From positions 1-36,563 of the forward strand of contig JAJDGX010000012.1 in assembly GCA_030265885.1 (NCBI GenBank): a stretch of 36,563 nucleotides of DNA, given 5' to 3'. Below, one piece after another: positions 8,800 through 18,277 of this stretch (position 1 is the first letter of the stretch; each line of letters opens with the position of its first letter). The notes under the pieces were generated by a model. That model worked only from the letters and a program-made list of their open reading frames with translations, ran no database searches and was not told the origin of the DNA. The DNA is from Ruminococcaceae bacterium OttesenSCG-928-L11 (lineage in GTDB: Bacteria > Bacillota > Clostridia > Oscillospirales > Ruminococcaceae). A program made the translations under genes and the position numbers.

Positions 8800-11700
8800 G
8801 GGGGGATACATTTTGCAGTTCAAACCGGACATGATAATCTTCGCCCCGGTACGCGGTGTCCTCCGCTTCAATAATCAGTTTGAGGGCGCTGCCCGCATAC
8901 ACCTTGACCGGCTTGTCGGTGGTAAATGTCTGGGAGAAGGGATCGCCGGTGGGCATGTTGACGCCCTCCACTGTGGCGGACAAGTAGTATTCGCCCTCCG
9001 CGTCGCCCCGCACATACCAGTTGGCTGCGGCGGTGTTGGCGGCTGTTCCCGCCAAGCCGATGTCGCCCATATCCACCGAAAGGGACTGGGTGCGGTCGAC
9101 CATGCCGGCCAGAGACAGGCCGTCGGGCAGTTCCAGAGTTGCCACGCAGTCCTCAATGGTGTCGGTGTAGGAGTTGTTGATGACCACCAACTCTACATGG
9201 TACATTTCCTTCAGCCAGCGTGCCTCGCCGTAGACCACCAGGAAAAATCGTTCAGAAACCGGGTACACAGCGATGTGAACGCCATCGCCGGTGGTCAATT
9301 CCCCGGCCTGGACATATTCGCCGCTGTAACCGCCGGAGCTGTGAATCACCGCGTCGGCCGCGTTTTTGTAGTAGGCCACCGGCAAATCGTATACCACGTC
9401 GCCCACTGTAAATTCAAAGGTGACCTCCACCTTGGAGACATGCTGGTTGTTGGGGTCATCCACATCGATGCCGGCCTGCACAATCTCCTCGTAGGTCATT
9501 TCGGTAACCGTCAGATCACCTGTGACAAGAGATGCCGTGGAAAGCCCCACCGTGCGCTCCAGCACACCGTCATCCGAATCGACAGTCAGCGGGAAGGTTC
9601 GCGGCAGAAAGCCGCTGTAGGTGACGCTCACTGCATAGCTTCCATTTTCCAGCAGCACGGCGGCAACGCCGTCCGCGCCGGTAGCAGCGGTTTGCTCGGT
9701 GCCGTCCGCAGCCTTCACCAGCACAGTCGCCCCGCCCAAAGCGGGGGTATCCTCCCGGGAGGCATCCACCACCCGGAACGTCGCCAGCGTGTAACCGGTA
9801 TCACCCGCCGCCACATCGTATGCCTCCAGTTCCGCTGTGGCGGTGCCCTGGTTTCCGCTGTCATCCTGCACCGTCAAGGTCACGGGATACGTTCCGGCCT
9901 CTGCGTATGTATGGGAGGGCATGCTGCCATAGCCAACCGTGTCATCGCCAAAATTCCAGATGTACAGATTGATGCGGTCGTTGTCGGTGGACTGGGCACC
10001 GGAGAAGGTGAAGGGCTGACCAACCGCCGCCACCAGCTTTTCCGGTTGAATCACGGCTACCGGCGGCTCGTTGTCATCCGCCAGGGCCATTGCCGGCACG
10101 ACGACGCTTTCCGCTGCTCCGCTGTAGATGTCCACCGCCGCCAGCTTATATTGATATTCCACATCATTGGCCACAATATCCGTAAAGATGTGTGTGGATT
10201 TGGCAAAGGTCTTGTGCAGCGCCCATGCTCCGTCGGACACAGCCGTACGGTACAGGCGATAGCAGTACAGCAAATCCTCGTCGCCGTCATAGCTCCAGTT
10301 CAGCGCAATTTGCTTATGCCCGCTCTCCGCCGTCAAAACAGGCGTGGCCGGTTCCGTGTACGCCGCCACCCGGCAGGGCACAATGCGGACATCCGGTTCG
10401 TTGCCGGTGTCATCGTGAACTGCCATGCGAATCTCGTACTCTCCGGAGGGAAGCGCCGAGCAATCCCACCAATGGCGATACACATACCGGTTGACTGTTT
10501 CACTCGGTGCCACATCGGCAATGGCGATCCATTCCTCTGCACCCACCAGCCGATAGGAGAGTTCCAGCTGCGCCAGCCGATAGTTGTCGGAGGCCGACAC
10601 CACAATTTCGGCCTGCTTGCAGAGTTTAGCACCCTGTGCAGGCAAGTAGGCGGCGATTTTCGCCCCCTCCGTATCGGCAATCAAAGCGGCGGACACGGTG
10701 GCGGTGGGTTCGCTCTCATTGCCCCAGGCATCCACTGCAGTCACGTAGTAAAAATAGGTCTTTCCCGTTTCAACGCCGGTTGTGGCGTCGTCGTAATAGC
10801 CGATGACGCGGCCGATATCCACCGGTTCAAAGGCGCCGTCCGGTGTCTGCGCCCGGTAAATTCGGAAGGTATGCAGATCCGGATCCACCGGCTGATACCT
10901 CCAGTTCAGATGGAGATACCGATTGGTCGGCGTTATGACAAGCGCCTCCGGTGAGCGGGGCGGCTGAGCGTCCAGTATAAACTGTACGGTTTGCCCCGCC
11001 GTGTTCCCCGCCAGGTCGTAAGCGGTCAATCGCAGCCGAATGTTGTATGTTTCCCCGTGTGCAAACGCCTCCATCGGCAGGAACGCATTGGCTGCATACC
11101 CGGTCTGACCGGCCTCCACCGTCGCATCCTTCAGCAGGACAAATGCATCCGAGCCGCCGACCGCATACTCCAATATCACGCGGGCCAGTCCCCTGTCATC
11201 GCTTGCCGTGCCTGTCACCGATATGGGGGCGTTCACACCATAGGTGCGACCTTCCTCCACGCCGCTGATTCGCACCTCCGGCGGCACATCGTCGTGGCGG
11301 ATACGAACAGATTGATGTCCGAATATTAATTCCGTACCGTCTGAATCCACAAACGAAAATTCCACCCCATAGGTGCCGGCCTCCAGGCCGCTGATGTCCC
11401 ACTGACCGCCGTATCGGCTCATGTAGGTGCCGGTATAGCTGTGGGTCAGAACAAGCTCTGTTGGCTGGGCGCCGTCTTTTCCATAGCGCATCACCGCGCG
11501 CAGGCTGTTTGTATCATACCCACTCTGGGCTCTGGCGGACGCCTCCACCGTGATGGGCTGTGCACCCTCCAGACAATAGGCGGACGCCAGCGTTGTGTGG
11601 CTGTAAAACTCCAGGCTGGCTGTGGATAAGGTTACTTCCTCACCGGGCTCCGATGCGCCGCCCGATTGGCTGACCGCCACAATTTGGTAGGTGTAGGCGG

Positions 11701-14281
11701 TGTTTTCCGCCACATCCCGGTCGATGTAGGCAGGCTCTGTCACGCTGGCAACAGGCATCGCGCCGCCGTTGCGATACACATCGTAGCGCTCAATTCCCAT
11801 TCTGTCCTCGGAGGCTTCCCACTTCATTGATATGTGCAGGGTGCCCCGCTCTACCAGAACCGGTGCGCCGGGTGCGCTGGGGATGGAGCGATGCTGCGGT
11901 TCGAAAATTAATTCCCGCACACTTTCAATGCCCGCCACCGCTGCCTGACTCGGCAGATAGTTGTCGTGGCAATCCAGCGTTTGAAGGCTTGTTTCCCGGA
12001 TATCCAGTTCCACCAGAAGATTTCCTGAGCAGTCCAGTTCCTCCAGCGCCGTGGCCCCGGACAGATCCAGCACCTCGATGGAATTATTTCCACAGTTCAG
12101 CCTTCGCAAACTTGCCCCGGCGGAAAGGGTCAGGGTAGTCAGCCGGTTGTTGGAGCAATCGAGACTCTCCAGCCTGGGGGCCCGCTGCAGGCTCATTGTC
12201 GTCAGCGCGTTGTTGCTGAAGTCCACCTCCCGCAGCGCCGCGTCGGCGTGGGGAGAAAAGGTGGCAATCCGGTTGTTGGAGCAATCCACATACCACAGGG
12301 ACGGGTTGTAGGTCATAACAAGGGTGGCAAGTTCATTGTCGGCACAGCGCAGCTCCTCCAACCCTGCAACGCCGGAAATGGCCAGGCTTGTCAGCCGGTT
12401 GTCGGACACATCCAACGTTTTCAGTGCGGACGAACGGGGCAGCGCGATCGAAATCAGCCCGTTGCCTGCAAGGGAAACCTCTCGCAGCGTCCCACAGCCG
12501 CCCAGCGACACCTCGGTCAGTGCATTGCCGTCCAAATTCAGGACTTCCAGGCCGGTCAGATATTCCAGACCCTGCAAATCCGCAATGCCCCGGTTGGCCC
12601 CGTTCACCGCCACAACGGCGTGGAGATCCCGCTCCGTCACGGTGTCAGCGGGGGTTTTGCCCAGCGCATCGTAGACAGCGGCCCGCCATCCCGCGTCGGG
12701 GAACGCCTCTTCCATATCCACAGACGGGTCGATAACCGTTACCACAAAGCTGGCGGAAACTCGGTTCAGGTTGTGTTCTCCCCCTGTCTCCACCAGGGTG
12801 ATGGTGTGCTCGCCGGGCTCTGCAAACGCCTCGTCGATGCCCTCTACCACGTAGTGGTTGTACAGGAAAAGAGGCATTTCCATTCCGTTGCCGTAATCGC
12901 CGGCAACCTCCAGGCCGTACAAATCCGCCCATTCCCCGACGGTGTATTCCAGCTTGTCGGGCAGCCGGGTGATTTCCATTCCCTGAAGCACATATAGCAT
13001 AAAGGGCTCGCTGTCCGCGTAAACCGGCATGCCGTCAACGCCCATACCCGACACGCGCAGGCGATATTCTCCGGTTTGCATTTCCTCCCGGCGCTCCTGC
13101 CCAATTGTAATGCCATGGAAATAGGCTGTGTCGGTCTCCAGCGACTGAACAACGTCCTCCGCCCAGACCTGGATGCCCTCGACATAATCGCCGTATTCCG
13201 GGATAAGCAACAGCTCATGGACTTCCCAGTATTCACGATACATAGGGGGAAGCCCCTCTGTAATTTCCATCGAAAATCGATCCGACAGAAAGATGTCCCT
13301 TGTGTCGTACCATTCTCCCTCTCGGGTCAGGTGCATGCGATACTCGTACGGCCCTTCCGGGCTTATCCACATTCCTGTTCGGGCGGAGCTGGCACCCCAA
13401 AAGATGTACAGCCGCTCCTCCAGCACAATGCGCTGGCCGGTCACCCCGTCTACGACGATCTGATACCAGTCGGGGGAAAAGGGCGCGCCTTCCTCCAGCA
13501 AATTGTTCTCAACCCGCAGATTGTTCAGGTATACATTGCTGCGTTTGGTGGTGGAAATCGGCTCGTCGTCCGCTTCCTCGTCTGTAGCCTCCATGGGATT
13601 GACTATGGCGGAATGCTCGTAAACTGTGGCGTCGAATTCGAGAAGCTCATAGGGGTTCGCCCAGTCGTCATTCCGGATCAGGGTGACAGTCCCCACCTCG
13701 CCCAGGCCGACCCAGTTCTCCCTTTCAATCGAAAACTCGATGTTCAGGTTATCCCGGGTCCCCAGCCAGGGACGGATAAGGGGCTCGTCGTGGCCTATCA
13801 TATCGCTGTGTTTGTACATGTGCGACCAGGTGTGAATATCCTCGTACAGCTGCTCCTCCGCAAATACAAGCTCCTCCTGGGGGGGCGCAGCATATAGCAC
13901 CACCTGCTCGACGGCAGTCGCCTCCGCAGACGCCGAGGTCTCTTCCGGTTCCGTCGTCTGCTCCTCCGGCTCAGTGGGGGAGGGCTGGCTTTCCTCCGTC
14001 GGCTCCACCAGTTCGACCGTCGTCTCCTCCGACGCCTCCGTGCCGGGCTCCTCGCCGTCTGTTTTCGGCTCTGTATTGTCCGAGGCTGTCTCTTCCTCGG
14101 TTGCATCGGCAGGCTGCTCCGATTCCTCGGTCACGGCCTCTTCGGTGATATCGAACGGTTTCGAAATTGCATCGTCGGCAATTGCCTGCACAGGCATTAC
14201 GCCAATAACCAGTGCCGCCGCCAGTATCACGCTCCAAATTTTTCTTGCTGCCGAGGTCGCCGCGTGTTGATTTCGCTTCAT
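8636..14281 (-). CDS. Giant secreted LRR/Fn3/PKD surface protein, N-terminal part
   Basis: Start at ATG 14281, chosen because GGGGAGAAG lies just upstream and a signal peptide follows directly (basic MKRNQ start, hydrophobic core, cut near residue 33-35). About residues 40-140 are a Glu/Thr/Pro-rich low-complexity linker. Leucine-rich repeats follow at about 550-795 (repeated LEELDCSGN, LRRLNCGNN, LESLDCSNN), then Fn3 at about 804-887, further beta-sandwich modules, Fn3 at 1107-1197 and 1307-1397, PKD at 1400-1497 (YIWNFGDD), and a carboxypeptidase-regulatory-like fold at about 1494-1584. Native sequence stops at about residue 1826; the last 55 residues before the stop at 8636 are out-of-frame translation. 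The expected role is adhesion or binding at the cell surface; no enzyme domain is seen. Joined with the downstream part it would be about 2,710 residues. Confidence 0.85.
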   Translation of the reverse strand: MKRNQHAATSAARKIWSVILAAALVIGVMPVQAIADDAISKPFDITEEAVTEESEQPADATEEETASDNTEPKTDGEEPGTEASEETTVELVEPTEESQPSPTEPEEQTTEPEETSASAEATAVEQVVLYAAPPQEELVFAEEQLYEDIHTWSHMYKHSDMIGHDEPLIRPWLGTRDNLNIEFSIERENWVGLGEVGTVTLIRNDDWANPYELLEFDATVYEHSAIVNPMEATDEEADDEPISTTKRSNVYLNNLRVENNLLEEGAPFSPDWYQIVVDGVTGQRIVLEERLYIFWGASSARTGMWISPEGPYEYRMHLTREGEWYDTRDIFLSDRFSMEITEGLPPMYREYWEVHELLLIPEYGDYVEGIQVWAEDVVQSLETDTAYFHGITIGQERREEMQTGEYRLRVSGMGVDGMPVYADSEPFMLYVLQGMEITRLPDKLEYTVGEWADLYGLEVAGDYGNGMEMPLFLYNHYVVEGIDEAFAEPGEHTITLVETGGEHNLNRVSASFVVTVIDPSVDMEEAFPDAGWRAAVYDALGKTPADTVTERDLHAVVAVNGANRGIADLQGLEYLTGLEVLNLDGNALTEVSLGGCGTLREVSLAGNGLISIALPRSSALKTLDVSDNRLTSLAISGVAGLEELRCADNELATLVMTYNPSLWYVDCSNNRIATFSPHADAALREVDFSNNALTTMSLQRAPRLESLDCSNNRLTTLTLSAGASLRRLNCGNNSIEVLDLSGATALEELDCSGNLLVELDIRETSLQTLDCHDNYLPSQAAVAGIESVRELIFEPQHRSIPSAPGAPVLVERGTLHISMKWEASEDRMGIERYDVYRNGGAMPVASVTEPAYIDRDVAENTAYTYQIVAVSQSGGASEPGEEVTLSTASLEFYSHTTLASAYCLEGAQPITVEASARAQSGYDTNSLRAVMRYGKDGAQPTELVLTHSYTGTYMSRYGGQWDISGLEAGTYGVEFSFVDSDGTELIFGHQSVRIRHDDVPPEVRISGVEEGRTYGVNAPISVTGTASDDRGLARVILEYAVGGSDAFVLLKDATVEAGQTGYAANAFLPMEAFAHGETYNIRLRLTAYDLAGNTAGQTVQFILDAQPPRSPEALVITPTNRYLHLNWRYQPVDPDLHTFRIYRAQTPDGAFEPVDIGRVIGYYDDATTGVETGKTYFYYVTAVDAWGNESEPTATVSAALIADTEGAKIAAYLPAQGAKLCKQAEIVVSASDNYRLAQLELSYRLVGAEEWIAIADVAPSETVNRYVYRHWWDCSALPSGEYEIRMAVHDDTGNEPDVRIVPCRVAAYTEPATPVLTAESGHKQIALNWSYDGDEDLLYCYRLYRTAVSDGAWALHKTFAKSTHIFTDIVANDVEYQYKLAAVDIYSGAAESVVVPAMALADDNEPPVAVIQPEKLVAAVGQPFTFSGAQSTDNDRINLYIWNFGDDTVGYGSMPSHTYAEAGTYPVTLTVQDDSGNQGTATAELEAYDVAAGDTGYTLATFRVVDASREDTPALGGATVLVKAADGTEQTAATGADGVAAVLLENGSYAVSVTYSGFLPRTFPLTVDSDDGVLERTVGLSTASLVTGDLTVTEMTYEEIVQAGIDVDDPNNQHVSKVEVTFEFTVGDVVYDLPVAYYKNAADAVIHSSGGYSGEYVQAGELTTGDGVHIAVYPVSERFFLVVYGEARWLKEMYHVELVVINNSYTDTIEDCVATLELPDGLSLAGMVDRTQSLSVDMGDIGLAGTAANTAAANWYVRGDAEGEYYLSATVEGVNMPTGDPFSQTFTTDKPVKVYAGSALKLIIEAEDTAYRGEDYHVRFELQNVSPQGTVQPFLWHQGGGAVPDNRLQGFLSKIYADAGGFWRRHDSGRRSTAPPGKHRH

Positions 14282-14356
14282 ACGGACTTCTCCCCTTCCA
14301 TCTGCATCAGCCATCCCCGCCAAGGCATTGGCAGTGATACCCATTCATACAAATTC

Positions 14357-14385
14357 ATCATATTGCATTGATTTCACAATGTCAA
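14357..14385 (-). promoter_or_regulatory. Promoter of the giant secreted protein gene
   Basis: Consensus -35 TTGACA (14380-14385) and -10 TATGAT (14357-14362) with a 17-base spacer on the minus strand. They lie about 75 bases upstream of the ATG at 14281. The near-perfect match suggests vegetative sigma-A expression. Confidence 0.8.
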
Positions 14386-14544
14386 TCGACTATTTATAGG
14401 TAGTTATCACCAAATAAAATGGAGAGACCCCGCTGAAAACGGGCAACCGGGCCAGCGGCGCCTTCCCAGCGTGACTGCCGCAATTTCCGCCGTCGAAACC
14501 GATTTTACCTGTGAAATGGAGATACCAAAATAAAATTCAGACGG
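14386..14544. other. Intergenic core between two divergent promoters
   Basis: Central part of the 357-base divergent gap. The ends are AT-rich, but 14425-14500 is a GC-rich block with small inverted repeats. Two similar phrases, CACCAAATAAAATGGAGA (14408-14425) and ATACCAAAATAAAATTCAGA (14522-14541), sit on either side of it. No ORF with a ribosome site and no riboswitch class was recognised. It could hold operators shared by the two divergent genes. Confidence 0.35.
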
Positions 14545-14573
14545 TTGCATCGCTAAAGTGGATCTTTTATAAT
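14545..14573 (+). promoter_or_regulatory. Promoter of the solute-binding protein gene
   Basis: TTGCAT (14545-14550), a 17-base spacer and TATAAT (14568-14573), placed about 65 bases before the ATG at 14639. Strong -10, fair -35. Confidence 0.75.
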
Positions 14574-14638
14574 AAAACCAAATGGCTCGTCTCGGGACAA
14601 GCCCAAGAAATCCGGTGTTGGCACAAAGGGGGAAGCGT

Positions 14639-16234
14639 ATGGGCAAGGTGCTCCGGTTCGCAGCTTTTTTGCTGGCGGCTGCCGCTGTTGCGGCGGGCTG
14701 CTCCGGCCCTGATTCCCGCGAGGAAAACACATCCGCAACACCGGGATGGCAGCGAACCGCCGATACCCCGGTCACTCTCAGCTGGTACATCAACTTTTCC
14801 TGGTTTACCTCCACCTGGGACGACAGTCTGGTGGCCCGCACCATCACCGAGGAAACCGGCGCGGAACTCCACTTCATCACCCCCTCCGGCAACGAATGGG
14901 AAAAGCTCAATTCCATGATGGCGTCCGACACCCTGCCGGATTTTGTCACCCTGGGCCACTGGGAGCCCCAGGTCAACCAGATGATCGCCGACGGCCAGGT
15001 GCTGGCCCTGAATCAGCTGGCCGACACATACGACCCCTATTTCTGGGAGGTTGCCCATCCCCAGCGGGTGGCCTGGTACACCATGCCCGACGGCAATCTG
15101 TACGCCTACCCCAACTCCTCCTACGCCCCCAGCGACTACGAGCAGTACAACAACATCGGGGCCAACCAGGCGTTTCTGGTGCGGCGGGACATTTACGAGG
15201 GCCTCGGCAGCCCCGATATGACAACGCCGGAGGGCTTCATCCAGGCTGTGCGGAACGCCGCCGCGCAATACGGCTCCCTGGACGGGCAACCCCTGATTCC
15301 CATCGGCCTCTACGACTTTGACAAGGACGGCTGCTATTCCCTGGAGGCCATCCTTATGAACCTGCTGGCCGTCCCCTTCGAGCGGGACGGCGCCGCCTAT
15401 GACCGGTATACCGACCCGGACTACATCACGTGGCTCAAGGCCTTTCGCCAGCTGTGCCATGAGGGGTATTTCCCCGCCGATATCTTTGTGGACAGACGGC
15501 TGCAAACAGCCGAAAAGGTGGCCGATGGCCGCTACTTCTGCATGCTTTATCAGCACACTGACATCGCCGACCAGCAAAAGGTGGTCTATGAAAAATACCC
15601 CGGCTGCCAATACATCGCCGTGGATGGCCCTAAAAATGCCGCAGGCGACCCACACACCCTGCCCGGTGTCGGCATCAACGGCTGGACTGTCACCTTGGTG
15701 GGCAACAACTGCAAGACCCCCGACCGGGCCATTCAGCTGCTGTCTTACCTCATCAGCGAGCACGGACAGCTCACCACCTACTGCGGGGTGGAGGGTGTGA
15801 CCTACGACAAGGTGGACGGCATCCCTGTCATCCGGCCCGATGTGCTGGCGCTGCTTAATCGGGACAGGGTGGAGTACAACCGCCTTTACGCCGCTGACAA
15901 CACCTACTGGATGCTTCAGGATCTGGCCATGCAGCAGCAGTGGCAGCCGGAGCAGCACCCGCCTCTCGACCAGCCCCGCCAGTGGACGTACCCCTACACC
16001 ATTTACACCGGCCAGTACGAAACCACCTATGCCATCGGCAGCGAGGAAGCCAACATCCACGGCAAAATCCGGGAGGAATGGGGCCGCACGCTGCCCCAGC
16101 TTCTCATGGCTGACAGCGACGAGACATTCGACCGCCTCCTCGACAGCTTTTGCCGCAAACGGGATGCCCTGGGCTTCGCCCTTGTACAAAAGGAGGCCAC
16201 CCGCCAAATGGCCGCTGCCAAAGACCGCCTGTAA
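14639..16234 (+). CDS. ABC-type extracellular solute-binding lipoprotein
   Basis: 531 residues from ATG 14639, chosen over an in-frame ATG at 14582 because AAAGGGGGA lies at its correct distance and a clean lipoprotein signal follows (basic start, AAVAAGC lipobox, Cys at residue 21). It belongs to the family 1 sugar-binding proteins related to LplA/YtcQ, judged by length and by the ITEETGAELHFITPSG and SMMASDTLPDFVTLG regions. The protein should be anchored outside the membrane and bind an oligosaccharide. The usual LplB/LplC permease genes are absent; instead a YesM kinase and YesN regulator follow. It may therefore feed a transporter encoded elsewhere, or present ligand to the kinase as in XylFII-LytS-type systems. 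The ligand is unknown. Confidence 0.88.
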   Translation: MGKVLRFAAFLLAAAAVAAGCSGPDSREENTSATPGWQRTADTPVTLSWYINFSWFTSTWDDSLVARTITEETGAELHFITPSGNEWEKLNSMMASDTLPDFVTLGHWEPQVNQMIADGQVLALNQLADTYDPYFWEVAHPQRVAWYTMPDGNLYAYPNSSYAPSDYEQYNNIGANQAFLVRRDIYEGLGSPDMTTPEGFIQAVRNAAAQYGSLDGQPLIPIGLYDFDKDGCYSLEAILMNLLAVPFERDGAAYDRYTDPDYITWLKAFRQLCHEGYFPADIFVDRRLQTAEKVADGRYFCMLYQHTDIADQQKVVYEKYPGCQYIAVDGPKNAAGDPHTLPGVGINGWTVTLVGNNCKTPDRAIQLLSYLISEHGQLTTYCGVEGVTYDKVDGIPVIRPDVLALLNRDRVEYNRLYAADNTYWMLQDLAMQQQWQPEQHPPLDQPRQWTYPYTIYTGQYETTYAIGSEEANIHGKIREEWGRTLPQLLMADSDETFDRLLDSFCRKRDALGFALVQKEATRQMAAAKDRL

Positions 16235-16464
16235 GAACAAGGTTGCTCTTCCGGACGACCTGCAGAAAAACATCCGCTCTGCAGTGCCTTGCTTATAGCA
16301 CCGCAGAACGACCGGAATCTCTCTGCATCATAAAAGAAAGGTACCAAAGAAAGTCAATCGCTTCTCGATACCTCACTAGGGTATCGCGGAGCGGGTAGGT
16401 TTTCTTTGCTATGCCAGCTTTGCTGGCTATTTTCTTCATTTCCCAAAAGAAAGAAGGTGTGTGG
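16235..16464 (+). other. Structured leader between binding protein and kinase genes
   Basis: 230 bases with several inverted repeats: TTCCGG (16249-16254) and CCGGAA (about 16311-16316) enclosing a possible stem-loop, CGATACC/GGTATCG around 16358-16386, and a perfect GCCAGC-TTT-GCTGGC hairpin (16413-16427) followed by TATTTTCTT. The last could act as a terminator or attenuator in front of the kinase gene. AAAGAAAG/CTTTCTTT-like phrases recur, and the block may be a dispersed repeat. No riboswitch class was recognised. Confidence 0.4.
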
Positions 16465-18219
16465 GTGAGGCTGAATCAGAAGTTTACGATGATGGTGTTT
16501 TGCATTGTGCTGATTCCGGTGCTTTTGATGGCCCTTCTGTTTTTCTCCGGCATGCGCCAGACTCTGACCGAGGACAGGCTCCGGGACATTGAAGCCGACC
16601 TGACCCAAACCCGCGCCAACGTGGAAAAGGCCGTCGATCTCTGCAATATGACCACCCAGGTGTTCCTCAATAACTCCAATTTGCTGGAGTTTCTATCCGC
16701 CGCCAAGCAGAATGAAACCTTCTCTCCCCAGGGGCTCATCGCCTTTTACCGGGGGGAGGTTCTCGCCTTTGAACGCCTTGTCAACGCCAATCCATACCTG
16801 TATCAGGTGCGGGTATTCTACGACAATACCCGCATCCCGGAGATGATGCCCATCCTGTACCACACCGGCCGCATGGAGCGCCTGGCCTGGACAGACCGCG
16901 ACTGGCACTCCGGCACCTGGCAGTTCGACTACGCCGACACCCTCTTCCCCGACGAGGTGTCCAAGCCTGTCCGCCATCTCATGTGCCTTGTCACCACCAT
17001 CGACGACTTCGACCTGGGGGATCTGGGCACGCTGGAGGTGTCGGTGCCCATGGACGATGTAATGACCGACCTCTTCGCCTCCCCCCGGGACGACGCCCGC
17101 TATTTTTATGTGGATCAGGCCGATGCCTGGTATTGCCACCCCTCCCAGACCGATTTCGCGGCGGCCCACCGGGAGGAACTGACCCATCTGCTGGACGAGG
17201 CCCCCGGCTCCATCGACACCGTGCAAATCCGCCTGAACGGTGAGCGTGTCTGGGTTTCCTCCATCCCCCTGGGCACCATTGGCGGACGGTATGTGGCCGT
17301 CACCGCCCACAGTGCTCTCACCCGCCGCCTATCCCAGTTTCAGTGGCTGTTTCTCACTGGAACCGTTGCCCTGCTCACCGTCCTCGCCTTTGGCATCAAC
17401 CGCATTGTCAAGGCCATGCTGCGCCGCTTTTATGTGGTGCTGGACGCCATCCTTCAGGTGCAGGACGGCAACCTGGCTGTCACCGTGCCAGACCTTGGCA
17501 CCGACGAAATCGGCCTCCTCGGCAAGCAGGTCAATGTGATGGTCTCCCGCATTTCCCTGCTGATGGAGGAAAACGTCAACCGCCAGCTGCTGGCCAAAAA
17601 CTCGGAGATCCGCGCCCTTCAAAGCCAGATCAACGCCCACTTCCTCTACAATGTGCTGGAGTCCATCAAAATGATGGCGGAAGTGGACGAGAAGTACGAA
17701 ATCGCCGACGCCATCCATTCGTTGGGGCAGCTGCTGCGGTACAGCATGCGAAATCCCTCCGCCATTGTCACAGTGGAGGCGGAGGTGGAAAACTGCCGCA
17801 ATTATCTGACGCTGATGAACTTGCGGTTCGATTATCACGTTGCCCTGGAAAATCGCCTTTCGCCGGATGTAATGCAGCTTCCCCTGCCCAAAATGACGCT
17901 GCAACCCCTGATTGAGAACGCCGTCGTCCACGGCATCGGCGACGCGGCCCGGGACACTGTCATCCTGCTGGAGGCGGTTGACGAGGCCGCCGTCGTGGAG
18001 CTGCGCATCCGGGATTATGGCCGGGGCATTTCCACCCACGATTTGGAATCCATTCGCGGCCGCCTGGCCGGAGAGCCGGATGCCGCCGCCGGCAACAGCA
18101 TCGGCCTGAAAAACGTCCACGACCGCCTTGTCATGGCCTTTGGTTCGGGGGCAGGTCTGGACATCACCGCAGAGCAACAGGGCGCCTGTGTTCACATCCG
18201 ATTGCCCCGCGACACATAG
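16465..18219 (+). CDS. YesM-type sensor histidine kinase
   Basis: Membrane sensor kinase of the LytS/YesM family. The start is placed at GTG 16465, preceded by AAGAAGG; the frame is open to an ATG at 16411, but that ATG lies inside a hairpin. Order: TM1 (about residues 7-28), extracellular sensor region to about 290, TM2 (about 293-315), HAMP, His_kinase domain with INAHFLYNVLESIKMMAE (phosphoacceptor His about 392), and HATPase with PLIENAVVHGIGD and DYGRGIS. It should phosphorylate the YesN-type regulator that begins about 50 bases downstream. Lying behind a lipoprotein binding protein suggests it senses the same sugar, directly or through that protein. Confidence 0.9.
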   Translation: MRLNQKFTMMVFCIVLIPVLLMALLFFSGMRQTLTEDRLRDIEADLTQTRANVEKAVDLCNMTTQVFLNNSNLLEFLSAAKQNETFSPQGLIAFYRGEVLAFERLVNANPYLYQVRVFYDNTRIPEMMPILYHTGRMERLAWTDRDWHSGTWQFDYADTLFPDEVSKPVRHLMCLVTTIDDFDLGDLGTLEVSVPMDDVMTDLFASPRDDARYFYVDQADAWYCHPSQTDFAAAHREELTHLLDEAPGSIDTVQIRLNGERVWVSSIPLGTIGGRYVAVTAHSALTRRLSQFQWLFLTGTVALLTVLAFGINRIVKAMLRRFYVVLDAILQVQDGNLAVTVPDLGTDEIGLLGKQVNVMVSRISLLMEENVNRQLLAKNSEIRALQSQINAHFLYNVLESIKMMAEVDEKYEIADAIHSLGQLLRYSMRNPSAIVTVEAEVENCRNYLTLMNLRFDYHVALENRLSPDVMQLPLPKMTLQPLIENAVVHGIGDAARDTVILLEAVDEAAVVELRIRDYGRGISTHDLESIRGRLAGEPDAAAGNSIGLKNVHDRLVMAFGSGAGLDITAEQQGACVHIRLPRDT

Positions 18220-18277
18220 GGGCAATCGCATTCGCCGTTAATCACAAACAGGGTGTAGGCTGGGAATGGGGGGTTTT

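Noticed and set aside
8800-8871. ATG at 8871 as the start of an independent 909-residue protein
   Set aside because: It lies inside the N-terminal reading frame, lacks a ribosome site and signal peptide, and sequence continuity favours one frameshifted gene.
14411-14500. Possible cyclic di-GMP (GEMM) riboswitch
   Set aside because: A GGGCAACC phrase is present, but the conserved receptor and second-stem sequences of the GEMM class are missing.
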